A DNA stretch of 15,509 nt, from NCBI GenBank assembly GCA_934317005.1, contig CAKREB010000027.1:1-15509 (forward strand). The letters are read 5' to 3'. Shown here in pieces: positions 1 through 7,682 of the stretch (position 1 is its first letter; the number at the start of each line of letters is the position of its first letter). The position numbers and the translations under genes were made by a program. This DNA is from an uncultured Lachnospiraceae bacterium (GTDB taxonomy: Bacteria; Bacillota; Clostridia; Lachnospirales; Lachnospiraceae). The notes beneath the pieces are model-generated. The model was not told where the DNA came from. It saw nothing but the letters and a program-made list of their open reading frames with translations, and made no database searches.

Positions 1-1620
1 AAGGCATGCGGAGTTAATGGATTGCGCAGTATGGCAGTGAATCTGAAAAAGACCAATCCAAAAGGATGGGAAAAAGATCAGACACCAGAAGAAGGACCGG
101 AGAGAATCGTATATGAACTTCACGTAAAAGAATTTTCATGGGATAAGGCGGGTGGTTTTCCGGAAGAATATCGTGGGAAATACAAAGCATTTACGTGCAG
201 ACATACGACTTTGAATGAGGATGGGATTCATCCGACCGGTCTGGATTATTTAAAAGAACTCGGGGTGACACACATTCAGATCATGCCGATGTATGACTAT
301 GGTTCTGTAAATGAAGCAGGAGAGGATACGGAATTCAATTGGGGATATGATCCTGTTAATTATAATGTGCCGGAGGGCTCCTATGCTACAGATGCCAGAC
401 ATGGTGAGGTAAGGATTAGGGAAATGAAAGAGATGATCCAGGCAATCCACGAAGCCGGGTTTGGTGTGATCATGGATGTGGTCTACAATCATACGTATTC
501 ACTGGACTCCTGGTTTCAGAGAACTGTACCCTGGTATTTTTACAGGGTATTTTCGGATGGGAAGATCTCCGATGGTTCCGCATGTGGAAATGATGTTGCA
601 AGCGAAAGAGAGATGTGTGCGAAATATATTCTGGAATCAGTGCTTTACTGGACAGAGGAATATCATATTGACGGATTCCGTTTTGACCTGATGGGACTTC
701 TGGATGTAGATTTAATGAATCGGATCCGAAGTGAACTGGATCAGCGATACGGAAAAGGAAAGAAGATTATTTACGGAGAACCTTGGGCGGCAGAACAGAC
801 AGCTGTAGAAGGCGGTAAAAAACTGGCGACAAAAGAAAATATTGGACTTCTGGATGAAAATATAGGAGCATTCTGTGACGGTACCCGAGATGGGATCAAA
901 GGCTCTGCACTACGTGCAAAGGAAGCAGGGTTTATAAACGGTGCAGAAGAAAAAGAAGATGAAATGCTTGCAAGTGTGGCAGCATGGTGTACAAATCCTT
1001 ATCATGCGGAAGGATTTGAGAATGTCAAAGCACCTTCACAGATCGTAACTTACGTGTCAGCACATGACAACCATACCTTGTGGGATAAATTAAAAGAGAC
1101 AGTCGTAGAGGAAAAAGAATGTATGAGGCTGAATAAAATGGCGGCAGCAGTCTATATGACTTGTCAGGGAACACTGTTTTTCTTATCAGGAGAAGAATTT
1201 GCCCGTACAAAAGATGGACAGGATAATACCTTTAAGGCGCCGATCACTCTAAACCGTCTCGACTGGGAAAAGGCATGGGAAAACAAGGAACTGGTTCGTT
1301 ATTATCAGGGGCTGATTGCACTTCGAAAACAGCTCTCTGGGCTTTGTGACAAATCAAAAGACAGTTATAAACGAATTACGGATATGTGGAAAGAAAAAGA
1401 CGTAGTAGGATTTACTGTGCTCAATGATAAAAAAGCAAGATGGAGTCAAGTAAAGATAATTTATAATGCAAGAAAAAGTAGTTATAAAGTAAAATTCTTG
1501 AATGATGGCTGGGAAATCTTAAGCGATGCGGATGACAGCTGGTTCTGGGAAAAAGGAATCTGTGCGGACAGACAGATAGAAGCCGCACCGCAGAGCGTGT
1601 TGATACTTGGACATAAATAA
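1..1620 (+). CDS. pulA: Type I pullulanase (GH13_14), 5' end outside window
   Basis: Hydrolyses alpha-1,6 branch points of pullulan, amylopectin or glycogen-derived limit dextrins. The frame is open from base 1 (KACGVNG...), so the gene starts upstream; the TTG at 22 is only an internal codon. The visible 539 residues hold the catalytic barrel and the C-terminal beta domain. The N-terminal carbohydrate-binding part seen in the roughly 650-residue family is missing from view. The pullulanase signature NWGYDP is present, followed by the four GH13 motifs: DVVYNHT (475-495), GFRFDLMG with nucleophile Asp at 685-687, YGEPW with acid/base Glu at 778-780, and SAHDN with Asp at 1066-1068. No secretion signal can be judged. 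The next gene begins 18 bases after the stop, suggesting an operon with the two following glucan enzymes. Confidence 0.95.
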   Translation, partial: KACGVNGLRSMAVNLKKTNPKGWEKDQTPEEGPERIVYELHVKEFSWDKAGGFPEEYRGKYKAFTCRHTTLNEDGIHPTGLDYLKELGVTHIQIMPMYDYGSVNEAGEDTEFNWGYDPVNYNVPEGSYATDARHGEVRIREMKEMIQAIHEAGFGVIMDVVYNHTYSLDSWFQRTVPWYFYRVFSDGKISDGSACGNDVASEREMCAKYILESVLYWTEEYHIDGFRFDLMGLLDVDLMNRIRSELDQRYGKGKKIIYGEPWAAEQTAVEGGKKLATKENIGLLDENIGAFCDGTRDGIKGSALRAKEAGFINGAEEKEDEMLASVAAWCTNPYHAEGFENVKAPSQIVTYVSAHDNHTLWDKLKETVVEEKECMRLNKMAAAVYMTCQGTLFFLSGEEFARTKDGQDNTFKAPITLNRLDWEKAWENKELVRYYQGLIALRKQLSGLCDKSKDSYKRITDMWKEKDVVGFTVLNDKKARWSQVKIIYNARKSSYKVKFLNDGWEILSDADDSWFWEKGICADRQIEAAPQSVLILGHK

Positions 1621-1638
1621 TGATAGGAGGAATAGTGC

Positions 1639-3591
1639 ATGAAGTGGATATATGGCAGACAGGATTGGAAAACGTTGGAGAGAGGACTTGAAAACTGCTA
1701 TCTTTTAACTAATGGTCTGGGAGGTTTTTCTTCGCTTACGATGACCGGAGCTGTGGCAAGAAATGATCATTCGGTATTCATGGCATGTACGAAAGCTCCA
1801 AATCACAGAGTGAATATGGTTCACCGTATAAAAGAAGAACTGGGTATTGGGGAAACACAGTATGTTCTTTCAACTCAGGAGTTTGCGGATGGAACAAAAG
1901 AAGAAGGATACCGTTATCTTACAGAGTTTTCTTTCAGAATTCTTCCTTTGTGGCGTTACCTGACAAGTGGAGTGGAGATAGAAAAAGAGATTGCGATGGC
2001 ACAGGGTAGCAATCAGATTGCAGTGAATTATCATATGAAAAACCGAGGTCAGAAAGAGGCCGTTCTCTGTGTAACTCCGTTTTTTCAATTTGAACCTAAA
2101 GGGGAAGATTTGAAAGAAAATAAGATATTTTCAAGACAAGAGCAAAAGATTACTGATGGAAAGTATAATCTTTTCTTTGAAACAAATGGGGAGGCAGAAG
2201 AATTTCAGGAAAAGAAAGAAACGTATTTTTATCGCTACGATGAATGTGATGGAAGACGAGAAAATGGAACCGCAAGTGCAGTGTATCAGATCAAAAAGCG
2301 GGTAAAGCCGGGAGAAGAGACAGATTTGACAGTAATTTATTCGCTGGAAAGTCGGATTGGTATGGATGCAAAAAAATTATTTGATGAAATTAAAGAAGAA
2401 CAGATCCATCATCAAGAGAAGCTTATAAAGACTTCAGGTTTGAAAAATAAACTGGCACAGACACTGGTATGTAGTGCGGACAAGTTCCTTTCAAACAGAG
2501 AGTCCACGGATGGATTGACCATTCTTGCCGGTTTTCCTTTTTTTGAGGATTGGGGAAGAGATACAATGATTGCACTTCCGGGAATTTGCATCTCCACAGG
2601 AAGATTTGAAAGTGCAAAATCAATTTTGCGGACATTTGCATTTTATGAAAAGGATGGATTGATGCCAAATCTGTTTCCGGAGGGGGAGAATGAGCCACTT
2701 TATAATACGGTAGATGCGGCGTTATTATTTATCAACTGCGTGTGGTTATATTATGAAAAAACTCAGGACATCAAATTTGTAGAGGAAATGTATCCGGTAA
2801 TGCAAAGAATTATTTCCGGTTATGAGAGAGGAACAAATTTCAATATCCATATGGAAGAAGATGGTCTTATCAGTGCCGGAGCGGGGCTGGATCAGGTAAC
2901 ATGGATGGATGTACGTGTGGGAGAAATCCTTCCGACACCAAGACATGGGAAACCGGTGGAGATCAATGCTTACTGGTATAATGCACTTTGTATTATGCAA
3001 AAGTTTTCTGAAGTTTTGAAGAAAAATGAAGAGCAGAAATATGGAGAATTCGCACAGAAAGTGAAAAAATCTTTTACACGAGAATTCTGGATGGAGGAAA
3101 AACACTGCCTGAAGGACGTAATCTCAGGAACAAAGGCAGATACACAAATTCGCTGTAATCAGATATGGGCGGTGTCTATGCCATTTACAATGTTGGACGA
3201 AGAAAAAGAAAGACGGATTGTAGATACGGTGTTTGAAAAGCTGTATACGCCGTATGGACTTCGGACATTAGATCCAAAAGACGAGGAATTTCATGCAAGC
3301 TACGGCGGAGAGATGATAAAAAGAGATCTTTCCTATCATCAGGGAACCGTTTGGACTTTTCCGATGGGTGGATATTATCTCGCATATCTAAAAGTAAATA
3401 AAGATTCAAGAGAAGCAAAAGAGATTGTGGCAAAGCAGTTGGAAGTGTTGGAAAGTGCAATGCGTGAAGGATGTATTGGCCAGCTCCCTGAGATTTATGA
3501 TGGAGAGATTCCGGTTTCTTCAAAAGGATGTTTTGCACAGGCGTGGAGTGTAGGGGAAATCCTGCGTGTTTATGAAAAATTGGAGGAATAA
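1639..3591 (+). CDS. Glycogen debranching enzyme, amylo-alpha-1,6-glucosidase (GH133)
   Basis: A 650-residue enzyme expected to release glucose from alpha-1,6 branch stubs of glycogen or limit dextrin in the cytoplasm. The N-terminal part carries the debranching-enzyme N domain, with LTNGLGGFSS and ARNDHSVFM near residues 23-50. The C-terminal half is the (alpha/alpha)6 catalytic domain, with FFEDWGRDTMI, PNLFPEG, YNTVDAAL, GLDQVTWMD and GKPVEINAYWYNAL. This arrangement is that of prokaryotic GDE_N/GDE_C proteins and is about the usual length. No signal peptide is visible. AGGAGG at 1625-1630 lies 8 bases before the ATG. The Shine-Dalgarno sequence of the next gene is inside its 3' end. The product complements the pullulanase upstream by acting on short branches. 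Family is certain; substrate preference (glycogen versus dextrin) is inferred. Confidence 0.93.
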   Translation: MKWIYGRQDWKTLERGLENCYLLTNGLGGFSSLTMTGAVARNDHSVFMACTKAPNHRVNMVHRIKEELGIGETQYVLSTQEFADGTKEEGYRYLTEFSFRILPLWRYLTSGVEIEKEIAMAQGSNQIAVNYHMKNRGQKEAVLCVTPFFQFEPKGEDLKENKIFSRQEQKITDGKYNLFFETNGEAEEFQEKKETYFYRYDECDGRRENGTASAVYQIKKRVKPGEETDLTVIYSLESRIGMDAKKLFDEIKEEQIHHQEKLIKTSGLKNKLAQTLVCSADKFLSNRESTDGLTILAGFPFFEDWGRDTMIALPGICISTGRFESAKSILRTFAFYEKDGLMPNLFPEGENEPLYNTVDAALLFINCVWLYYEKTQDIKFVEEMYPVMQRIISGYERGTNFNIHMEEDGLISAGAGLDQVTWMDVRVGEILPTPRHGKPVEINAYWYNALCIMQKFSEVLKKNEEQKYGEFAQKVKKSFTREFWMEEKHCLKDVISGTKADTQIRCNQIWAVSMPFTMLDEEKERRIVDTVFEKLYTPYGLRTLDPKDEEFHASYGGEMIKRDLSYHQGTVWTFPMGGYYLAYLKVNKDSREAKEIVAKQLEVLESAMREGCIGQLPEIYDGEIPVSSKGCFAQAWSVGEILRVYEKLEE

Positions 3592-3595
3592 TAAG

Positions 3596-5350
3596 ATGGA
3601 GTTTACCGGGGTATATCATAAAACATCAGAGCAGATGAGTTATCCGTTGGATGAGGACAGACTAATTGTAAATATTAAGACCGGGTATGATGTAAAACAG
3701 GTATTTATTCATTACGGAGATCCTTATGAAGCAGGAATCCTGGGGGGAAAGGAAAAGTGGATTGGAAAAAGAGAGGAAATTATTTATAAAAAACGTCTGT
3801 CGCATCAAATCTGGTGGACAACAACGCTTTTTCCAGAATATAAAAGATGTAAATATTATTTTGAGCTGAGAACAGAAGAGGAAGTCTGGTATTATTTTGA
3901 AGATGGTTTCCTGACGAAAGATCAGCTTCAGATGGATGGTCGTATGCAGCAGTGCTTTATTGTACCTTGGATGAATCCGGCAGATATAAATCGCACGCCG
4001 GCATGGGTAAATGATACGATTTGGTATCAGATTTTTCCAGACAGGTTCTGTAATGGGACACCGGAAAAAAATGGAAATGATATCACACCGTGGAGAAATT
4101 ATGGAACTGTGACAAATCAGGAAAAATTCGGAGGAAATCTGGAAGGAATCTGCCAGAGACTATCATATCTTCAGAACCTCGGAATTACTGGTATTTATTT
4201 TAATCCGATCATGAAAGCAGAGTCCAATCACAAATATGATACTACGGATTACACAAAGATCGATCCAGCCTTTGGCGATGAAGAAACAATGAAGGTGCTT
4301 TGCAGGGAAGCGCATGAAAAAGGAATCCGCATTATGGTAGATGCAGTATTTAATCACTGTGGAAGAAAATTTGCGCCGTGGCTTGATGTACTGGAACACG
4401 GAAAAGATTCTTGTTATGCGGAATGGTTTATGGTGGAAGACTGGGAACAAATCGGAAAAAGAGCAGATACCAGAGACAGGCGCTTTTACTCTTTCGCATT
4501 TGCAGATACGATGCCAAAATTAAATACGAATAATGAAGAAGTAATTGAGTATTTTTGTAAGGTCTGCGAGGAATGGATTCAAAAATTTGATATAGACGGA
4601 ATCCGTTTTGATGTAGGAAATGAAGTATCACATCGGTTCTTAAAGCGGATGCGAGAACATTTAAAAACGATAAAACCGGACATTTATCTGTTGGGAGAAA
4701 TCTGGCACGATGCAAGCCAGTGGCTGCAAGGAGATGAATATGATTCCGTTATGAATTACCCGCTGCTCAGTGGAATCCATGACTTTTTCCTTGATAAAAC
4801 GATGAAAAAAGAGGAATTTGAATATATGGTAAATCGTTGCTATACCATGTATATGCAGCAGAATAACGATGTACTTTTCAATCTGCTGGATTCCCACGAT
4901 ACAGAGAGACTTATGAATCGTTTTCATAATCTGGATAAATTCTATCAGCAGCTTGCAATTCTCTTCACACTTCCGGGAAGTCCTTGCATTTACTACGGAA
5001 CAGAGATTGCGATGGAAGGTGCACATGACCCGGATTGCAGAAGATGTATGCCATGGAGTGAGATCGAAAGCAAAGAGAATAAGGAAAAAATTGCAATGAT
5101 GCGGAAACTGATCATGCTCAGAAGAAACGAGAAAATGTGCAGAAGCCCGCATTTCCATTTTCCGGATACGTACAAAAATGATCGATGTGTAGAATATATA
5201 AAATTAGATGAAGAAGGTAATAAAATTGAGGTTCTGTTAAATGCATCGGAGGAAGAAATAAAAGTAAAAGGAAATGGAAAAATTCTTTTTGCCCGAGAAT
5301 TTGATGGAGAGATACTTGGTGTGAACGGAACACTCATTCGTAGAATTTAG
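3596..5350 (+). CDS. Neopullulanase/cyclomaltodextrinase-type alpha-glycosidase (GH13_20)
   Basis: A 584-residue GH13 enzyme expected to hydrolyse cyclodextrins, pullulan and maltooligosaccharides in the cytoplasm. Residues 1 to about 120 look like the N-terminal CBM34-type beta domain of this subfamily. The barrel opens with DTIWYQIFPDRF, typical of neopullulanases. Motifs are DAVFNHCG, GIRFDVGNEV (nucleophile Asp339), LLGEIWHD (acid/base Glu368) and LLDSHDTER (Asp435). Their spacing of 29 and 67 residues equals that of the catalytic triad of maltogenic amylase (328/357/424). MEGAHDPDCRRCMPW is also characteristic. Start at 3596 is chosen because GGAGG at 3582-3586 sits 9 bases upstream; an in-frame ATG at 3566 lies inside the previous gene and lacks such a site. 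No terminator follows: integrase remnants begin right after the stop. Confidence 0.92.
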   Translation: MEFTGVYHKTSEQMSYPLDEDRLIVNIKTGYDVKQVFIHYGDPYEAGILGGKEKWIGKREEIIYKKRLSHQIWWTTTLFPEYKRCKYYFELRTEEEVWYYFEDGFLTKDQLQMDGRMQQCFIVPWMNPADINRTPAWVNDTIWYQIFPDRFCNGTPEKNGNDITPWRNYGTVTNQEKFGGNLEGICQRLSYLQNLGITGIYFNPIMKAESNHKYDTTDYTKIDPAFGDEETMKVLCREAHEKGIRIMVDAVFNHCGRKFAPWLDVLEHGKDSCYAEWFMVEDWEQIGKRADTRDRRFYSFAFADTMPKLNTNNEEVIEYFCKVCEEWIQKFDIDGIRFDVGNEVSHRFLKRMREHLKTIKPDIYLLGEIWHDASQWLQGDEYDSVMNYPLLSGIHDFFLDKTMKKEEFEYMVNRCYTMYMQQNNDVLFNLLDSHDTERLMNRFHNLDKFYQQLAILFTLPGSPCIYYGTEIAMEGAHDPDCRRCMPWSEIESKENKEKIAMMRKLIMLRRNEKMCRSPHFHFPDTYKNDRCVEYIKLDEEGNKIEVLLNASEEEIKVKGNGKILFAREFDGEILGVNGTLIRRI

Positions 5351-5722
5351 AGAGCATATAAAGAAAGAGGAGAGGATATCCCGGTAGAACCAGATAATCT
5401 GCCAGAGAGATATATTGAACATAACATTAAAGACTGTATAGGGAATGTGATTCTGTCAGATGTAAAACCGATGCATTGTCAAAATGTCCTTAATCAAATG
5501 AAGGATAAATATAGGACTACGACAATATGATTCTCAATGCATGTATTAAGGCACACAATGGCTACAAGGTGTATTGAAGGAAATATGCGTCCTAAAACTT
5601 TGCAAGTAATATTAGGGCATTCAAATGTAGGAATTACCATGAATCTGTATGTCCATGTGACAGAAGATGAAAAGGTAAAAGAGGTAGAAAAGATAGAAAG
5701 AGCCTTAAAAATTGTGTGGTAA
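5351..5722 (+). pseudogene. Tyrosine recombinase (phage/ICE integrase) remnant with central deletion
   Basis: Two pieces of one integrase in the same frame. The first (about 5387-5527) reads like the core-binding domain, with HNIKDCIGN and DVKPMHCQNVLNQM. It ends at TGA 5528-5530. The second starts at once with FSMHVLRHT and runs to 5722. It carries the C-terminal catalytic block: HxLRH, LGHSN, and the nucleophile Tyr in MNLYVHVTEDEK. The whole middle of the catalytic domain, including the first Arg, is absent, as is the N-terminal arm-binding domain. ATG at 5537 could in principle start a 61-residue peptide, but a recombinase lacking the first Arg cannot work. It marks the left border of a decayed integrative element placed directly behind the glucan operon. 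Confidence 0.85.
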
Positions 5723-6090
5723 TTTGTGTAGTAAAATAACATAGAAAGGCGAAAGTGCTTGAAAATAGGGCGTTTTCGGATAGGTATAAGATAAAATGAA
5801 ACTAGGAATCGTGATTTACTAGCAATTTCAATGTAGGTTTCTATATCTTGATAAATGTCCTTAAAGCCTTATAAAATGGGAGATTGCGATAAAAATTAGT
5901 TCGATAAAAGTTGTTATAACTTTATGTTATTCAGTAGAAAATTGGTACATAATTGGTACATGGCGAGTGAATGGATAAAAGAAAAATATGAAACTAGAAG
6001 TGATATCACGAGCCTCAGTACTCAAAAAATATGAATCACATAGATTGTGTGACGGATGCTTGTCAATTATTGGAAAAATCAATTTATTGA
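5723..6090. other. Non-coding stretch behind the integrase remnant
   Basis: No convincing coding frame on either strand. A weak stem-loop lies directly after the integrase end: CGAAAGTGC at 5750-5758 pairs with GCGTTTTCG at 5770-5778 using two G-U pairs, with no T-run after it. A tandem 11-bp repeat lies at 5940-5961 and is listed separately. The rest is AT-rich sequence that might hold the attachment region of the dead element, but I could not identify a second att copy in the window. Confidence 0.5.
5940..5961. repeat. Perfect tandem 11-bp repeat, two units
   Basis: AATTGGTACAT occurs twice back to back (5940-5950 and 5951-5961). It sits 218 bases after the integrase remnant, where recombinase arm or core sites commonly lie. 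This could be a binding site for the integrase or excisionase, or chance; there is no further evidence. Confidence 0.6.
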
Positions 6091-6122
6091 TTGACAAATG
6101 GATTACGTGGGCATAATATAAT
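6091..6122 (+). promoter_or_regulatory. Promoter for the structured RNA at 6125-6333
   Basis: Perfect TTGACA at 6091-6096, followed by an AT-rich -10 cluster. TAATAT at 6114-6119 gives a 17-base spacer; a perfect TATAAT at 6117-6122 gives a 20-base spacer. Which of the two is used is uncertain. No coding start lies between it and the terminator at 6308-6333, so it most likely serves a non-coding transcript. Confidence 0.65.
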
Positions 6123-6124
6123 AG

Positions 6125-6333
6125 TAGAAAGCACTGGACATCCGCACAAAGGATGTAAAATATTTGTGGATTTGCTATAGTGATACATTATAGCGACCTG
6201 CGTGGCACAGTATCTGAGGTGATGTTGCCATATCCAGTATGAGGATTAAGTCATATGCTTTTGGTTTGAGCAGAAATGTTCAAGCGAACTGCCAGTGGTT
6301 ATTCAGAGGGAAGCGTTTTCGCTTCCCTTTTTT
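6125..6333 (+). ncRNA. Free-standing structured RNA of about 200 nt, family not identified
   Basis: A promoter lies in front and an intrinsic terminator closes the unit; no open frame lies between them. The sequence folds by eye into a closed multibranch form. CACTGG (6132-6137) pairs with CCAGTG (6292-6297) to close the structure. Inside are hairpins ACATCC/GGATGT (6138-6156), GCTATA/TATAGC (6174-6194), TGGCA/TGCCA (6203-6230) and GTTC/GAAC (6278-6289). TGGAT (6167-6171) pairs with ATCCA (6232-6236) around the second and third hairpins. The shape is branched, unlike the single rod of 6S RNA, and tmRNA, RNase P and SRP hallmarks are absent. Families worth testing are the Clostridial structured RNAs such as raiA or Clostridiales-1; I cannot assign it. 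Confidence 0.6.
6308..6333 (+). terminator. Strong intrinsic terminator
   Basis: GGGAAGCG (6308-6315), loop TTTT, CGCTTCCC (6320-6327), then six T residues. The 8-bp perfect stem ends the structured RNA and lies 18 bases before the next gene's start codon, so it also insulates, or allows attenuation of, the PBECR4 gene. Confidence 0.9.
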
Positions 6334-6351
6334 ATTTAGAGAGGAGCACAA

Positions 6352-6969
6352 ATGGGAAAATCTGCAATTTTGAAGAAGATACATAATGCTGCGAAGAATT
6401 ATCAGAGATATTTGGCTGGAAAAACTTTTATGTATGTATATGAAGAAAAAAGCATTGAAGTAGTTTTCAAAAATTCCTCATTTTTACATTTAACTGGCGT
6501 AAATACGAAATTAAAGGCAAAAGAGTTTTATAAACATGCGAAAACTAAGAATGGATTGAAAGTACAAGAGTTTTTCTTTGATAAAAATCATCCGTATGAT
6601 CTGGCAGAAAAAAAGACGGATCATTTAGAGGATTTATACAGGATTACGAATATGGAAGTTTTGATCACAGAGGATGTAGTTACCTTTACAGCAAATTACA
6701 AGATAGGTATTACAGATTTGCAGTTTATTTTATTATGCGGAGAAAATAGAGATAAGCACGGAAAATTGATTGATGATTGTCTGGTGCCATATTCCTTTCG
6801 GATAGAAGAAATTGGAAATGAAAAGTTTGGAGAGTTATATGAAGTGGATTTCATTTTTTGTAAGCAGACCAATGAATCAAAATATGAAATAATATCCTAT
6901 AAGGGGGATAAGGAAATTGGCACAATACCAGAAGAAATAAGGATGAAGATTAGTGATGATTTGGTATAA
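6352..6969 (+). CDS. PBECR4-domain protein (Barnase/EndoU/ColicinE5/RelE-like nuclease family 4)
   Basis: A 205-residue soluble protein whose whole length resembles PBECR4 proteins of Firmicute phages and integrative elements. Recognisable stretches are AAKNYQRYLAGKTF, SFLHLTGV near residue 45, FDKNHPYDLAEKK near 85, and ITDLQFILLCGENRD around 125. The family is predicted from fold comparison to be RNase-like and possibly a toxin, but no activity is established and I cannot point to catalytic residues. GAGGAG at 6341-6346 is 5 bases before the ATG. The only promoter seen upstream is that of the structured RNA, so expression may depend on readthrough of the terminator. It is one of the few intact genes in a decayed island. 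No small immunity-like gene is visible beside it; the XRE gene downstream is convergent. Confidence 0.75.
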   Translation: MGKSAILKKIHNAAKNYQRYLAGKTFMYVYEEKSIEVVFKNSSFLHLTGVNTKLKAKEFYKHAKTKNGLKVQEFFFDKNHPYDLAEKKTDHLEDLYRITNMEVLITEDVVTFTANYKIGITDLQFILLCGENRDKHGKLIDDCLVPYSFRIEEIGNEKFGELYEVDFIFCKQTNESKYEIISYKGDKEIGTIPEEIRMKISDDLV

Positions 6970-7031
6970 GGTGAGGGGCAGTATAGAAATGAATCAATAA
7001 ATGAAACCTTAAAAATTATCCTTGTAGCCAT

Positions 7032-7496
7032 TTATTTCTTACAAATTAATAATTCATCTAACTGGCGTTGGAGATCAGAAGCAGATTCTGTAGAAGAGTT
7101 TGCTGATGATTCCAATGCCTTTTTGTATTTCAGATATCTTACAAGGGTTTGATTTATGACAGGATCCTTAAAAGACAACGAAATTGTGTTTGTTACATAA
7201 TTATCGGAGTTATCTTTTTGACATTCTATCTCTAAATCGGAGTTTTCAGCTAATTTGATAAGTAATGCAAGAATATCACTGGTAGTAGTGAGGTCAAAGG
7301 AAAGGAATACCAAAACACTAACATTGAGTGCATTTGCTATCTTGACGAGCTGATCTGGTTTTGGATTACGGTACCCGCATTCGTATTTCTTTATGGTAGA
7401 CACATTGATGCCGGAGAGAGTGCTTAGTTCATCCTGCGACATATTATTTATTTTACGATATCTTTTGATTTTGTCGGCTATGCTTTCGGCGTTCAT
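7032..7496 (-). CDS. XRE-family transcriptional regulator
   Basis: A 154-residue DNA-binding repressor candidate. Residues 5-60 form a Cro/cI-type helix-turn-helix: IKRYRKINNMSQDELS, SGINVSTIKKYECG, NPKPDQLVKIANALNV. The rest is a polar tail with a possible short coiled segment near the end (DLQRQLDELL) and no known domain. GGAGG on the minus strand (7502-7506) lies 5 bases before the ATG. Its promoter at 7531-7559 overlaps one of three dyad operators, so it probably represses itself and a rightward promoter. Such regulators commonly control the maintenance or transfer module of Firmicute ICEs, which fits the Cys-rich and ParM-like genes to the right. Confidence 0.88.
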   Translation of the reverse strand: MNAESIADKIKRYRKINNMSQDELSTLSGINVSTIKKYECGYRNPKPDQLVKIANALNVSVLVFLSFDLTTTSDILALLIKLAENSDLEIECQKDNSDNYVTNTISLSFKDPVINQTLVRYLKYKKALESSANSSTESASDLQRQLDELLICKK

Positions 7497-7530
7497 ATGT
7501 ACCTCCCATTATCCAGCGTTTATTTTATTT

Positions 7531-7559
7531 ATAATACCACAATAGTTCACAAATGTGAA
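7531..7559 (-). promoter_or_regulatory. Promoter of the XRE regulator gene
   Basis: On the minus strand TTCACA (plus strand 7554-7559) is followed, after exactly 17 bases, by TATTAT (plus strand 7531-7536) preceded by an extended -10 TG. The -35 box lies inside the dyad at 7546-7559, which is what negative autoregulation would look like. Confidence 0.7.
7546..7559. promoter_or_regulatory. Putative XRE operator O1
   Basis: TTCACAAATGTGAA, a perfect 5-bp inverted repeat (TTCAC/GTGAA) with a 4-base centre. It covers the -35 box of the regulator's own promoter. The same 14-base pattern recurs at 7585 and 7620. Confidence 0.7.
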
Positions 7560-7578
7560 ATAAGAATACAAAAAGATA

Positions 7579-7607
7579 TTGACGTTCACAAAAGGAAACT
7601 GTATAAC
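7579..7607 (+). promoter_or_regulatory. Rightward promoter controlled by the XRE operators
   Basis: TTGACG (7579-7584), 17-base spacer, TATAAC (7602-7607). Operator O2 occupies the spacer and O3 lies just after the likely start site, so repressor binding would block polymerase. No intact gene follows closely; the first plausible start codon is at 8060. Confidence 0.7.
7585..7598. promoter_or_regulatory. Putative XRE operator O2
   Basis: TTCACAAAAGGAAA matches the first 8 bases of O1 in seven positions but has a weaker right half. It begins directly after the -35 box of the rightward promoter, 39 bases from O1. Confidence 0.6.
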
Positions 7608-7619
7608 AAATACGAAAGG

Positions 7620-7633
7620 TTCACAAAAGAGAA
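7620..7633. promoter_or_regulatory. Putative XRE operator O3
   Basis: TTCACAAAAGAGAA, 35 bases after O2. Its outer ends extend to GGTTC...GAACC (7618-7635), giving a 5-bp dyad. It would lie just downstream of the rightward start site. Confidence 0.65.
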
Positions 7634-7682
7634 CCCCAAAGGGCTAAATTGGTCTTTTAAGGTTCAATACAATTTGTTATAA

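Noticed and set aside
22..24. TTG as pullulanase start
   Set aside because: The frame and family similarity continue upstream to base 1; the gene is cut by the window edge.
3566..3595. Earlier ATG for the neopullulanase gene
   Set aside because: It lies inside the debranching enzyme gene, without a ribosome site; GGAGG fits ATG 3596.
5750..5778. Terminator after the integrase remnant
   Set aside because: A 9-bp stem with two G-U pairs but no T-run; too weak to call.
6125..6333. 6S RNA, tmRNA, RNase P or SRP RNA
   Set aside because: The fold is multibranched rather than a rod with a central bubble, and the conserved sequence hallmarks of tmRNA, RNase P and SRP RNA are missing.
7497..7682. 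61-codon frame between regulator and island genes
   Set aside because: It runs through the promoters and operators, has no ribosome site, and shows no recognisable protein pattern.
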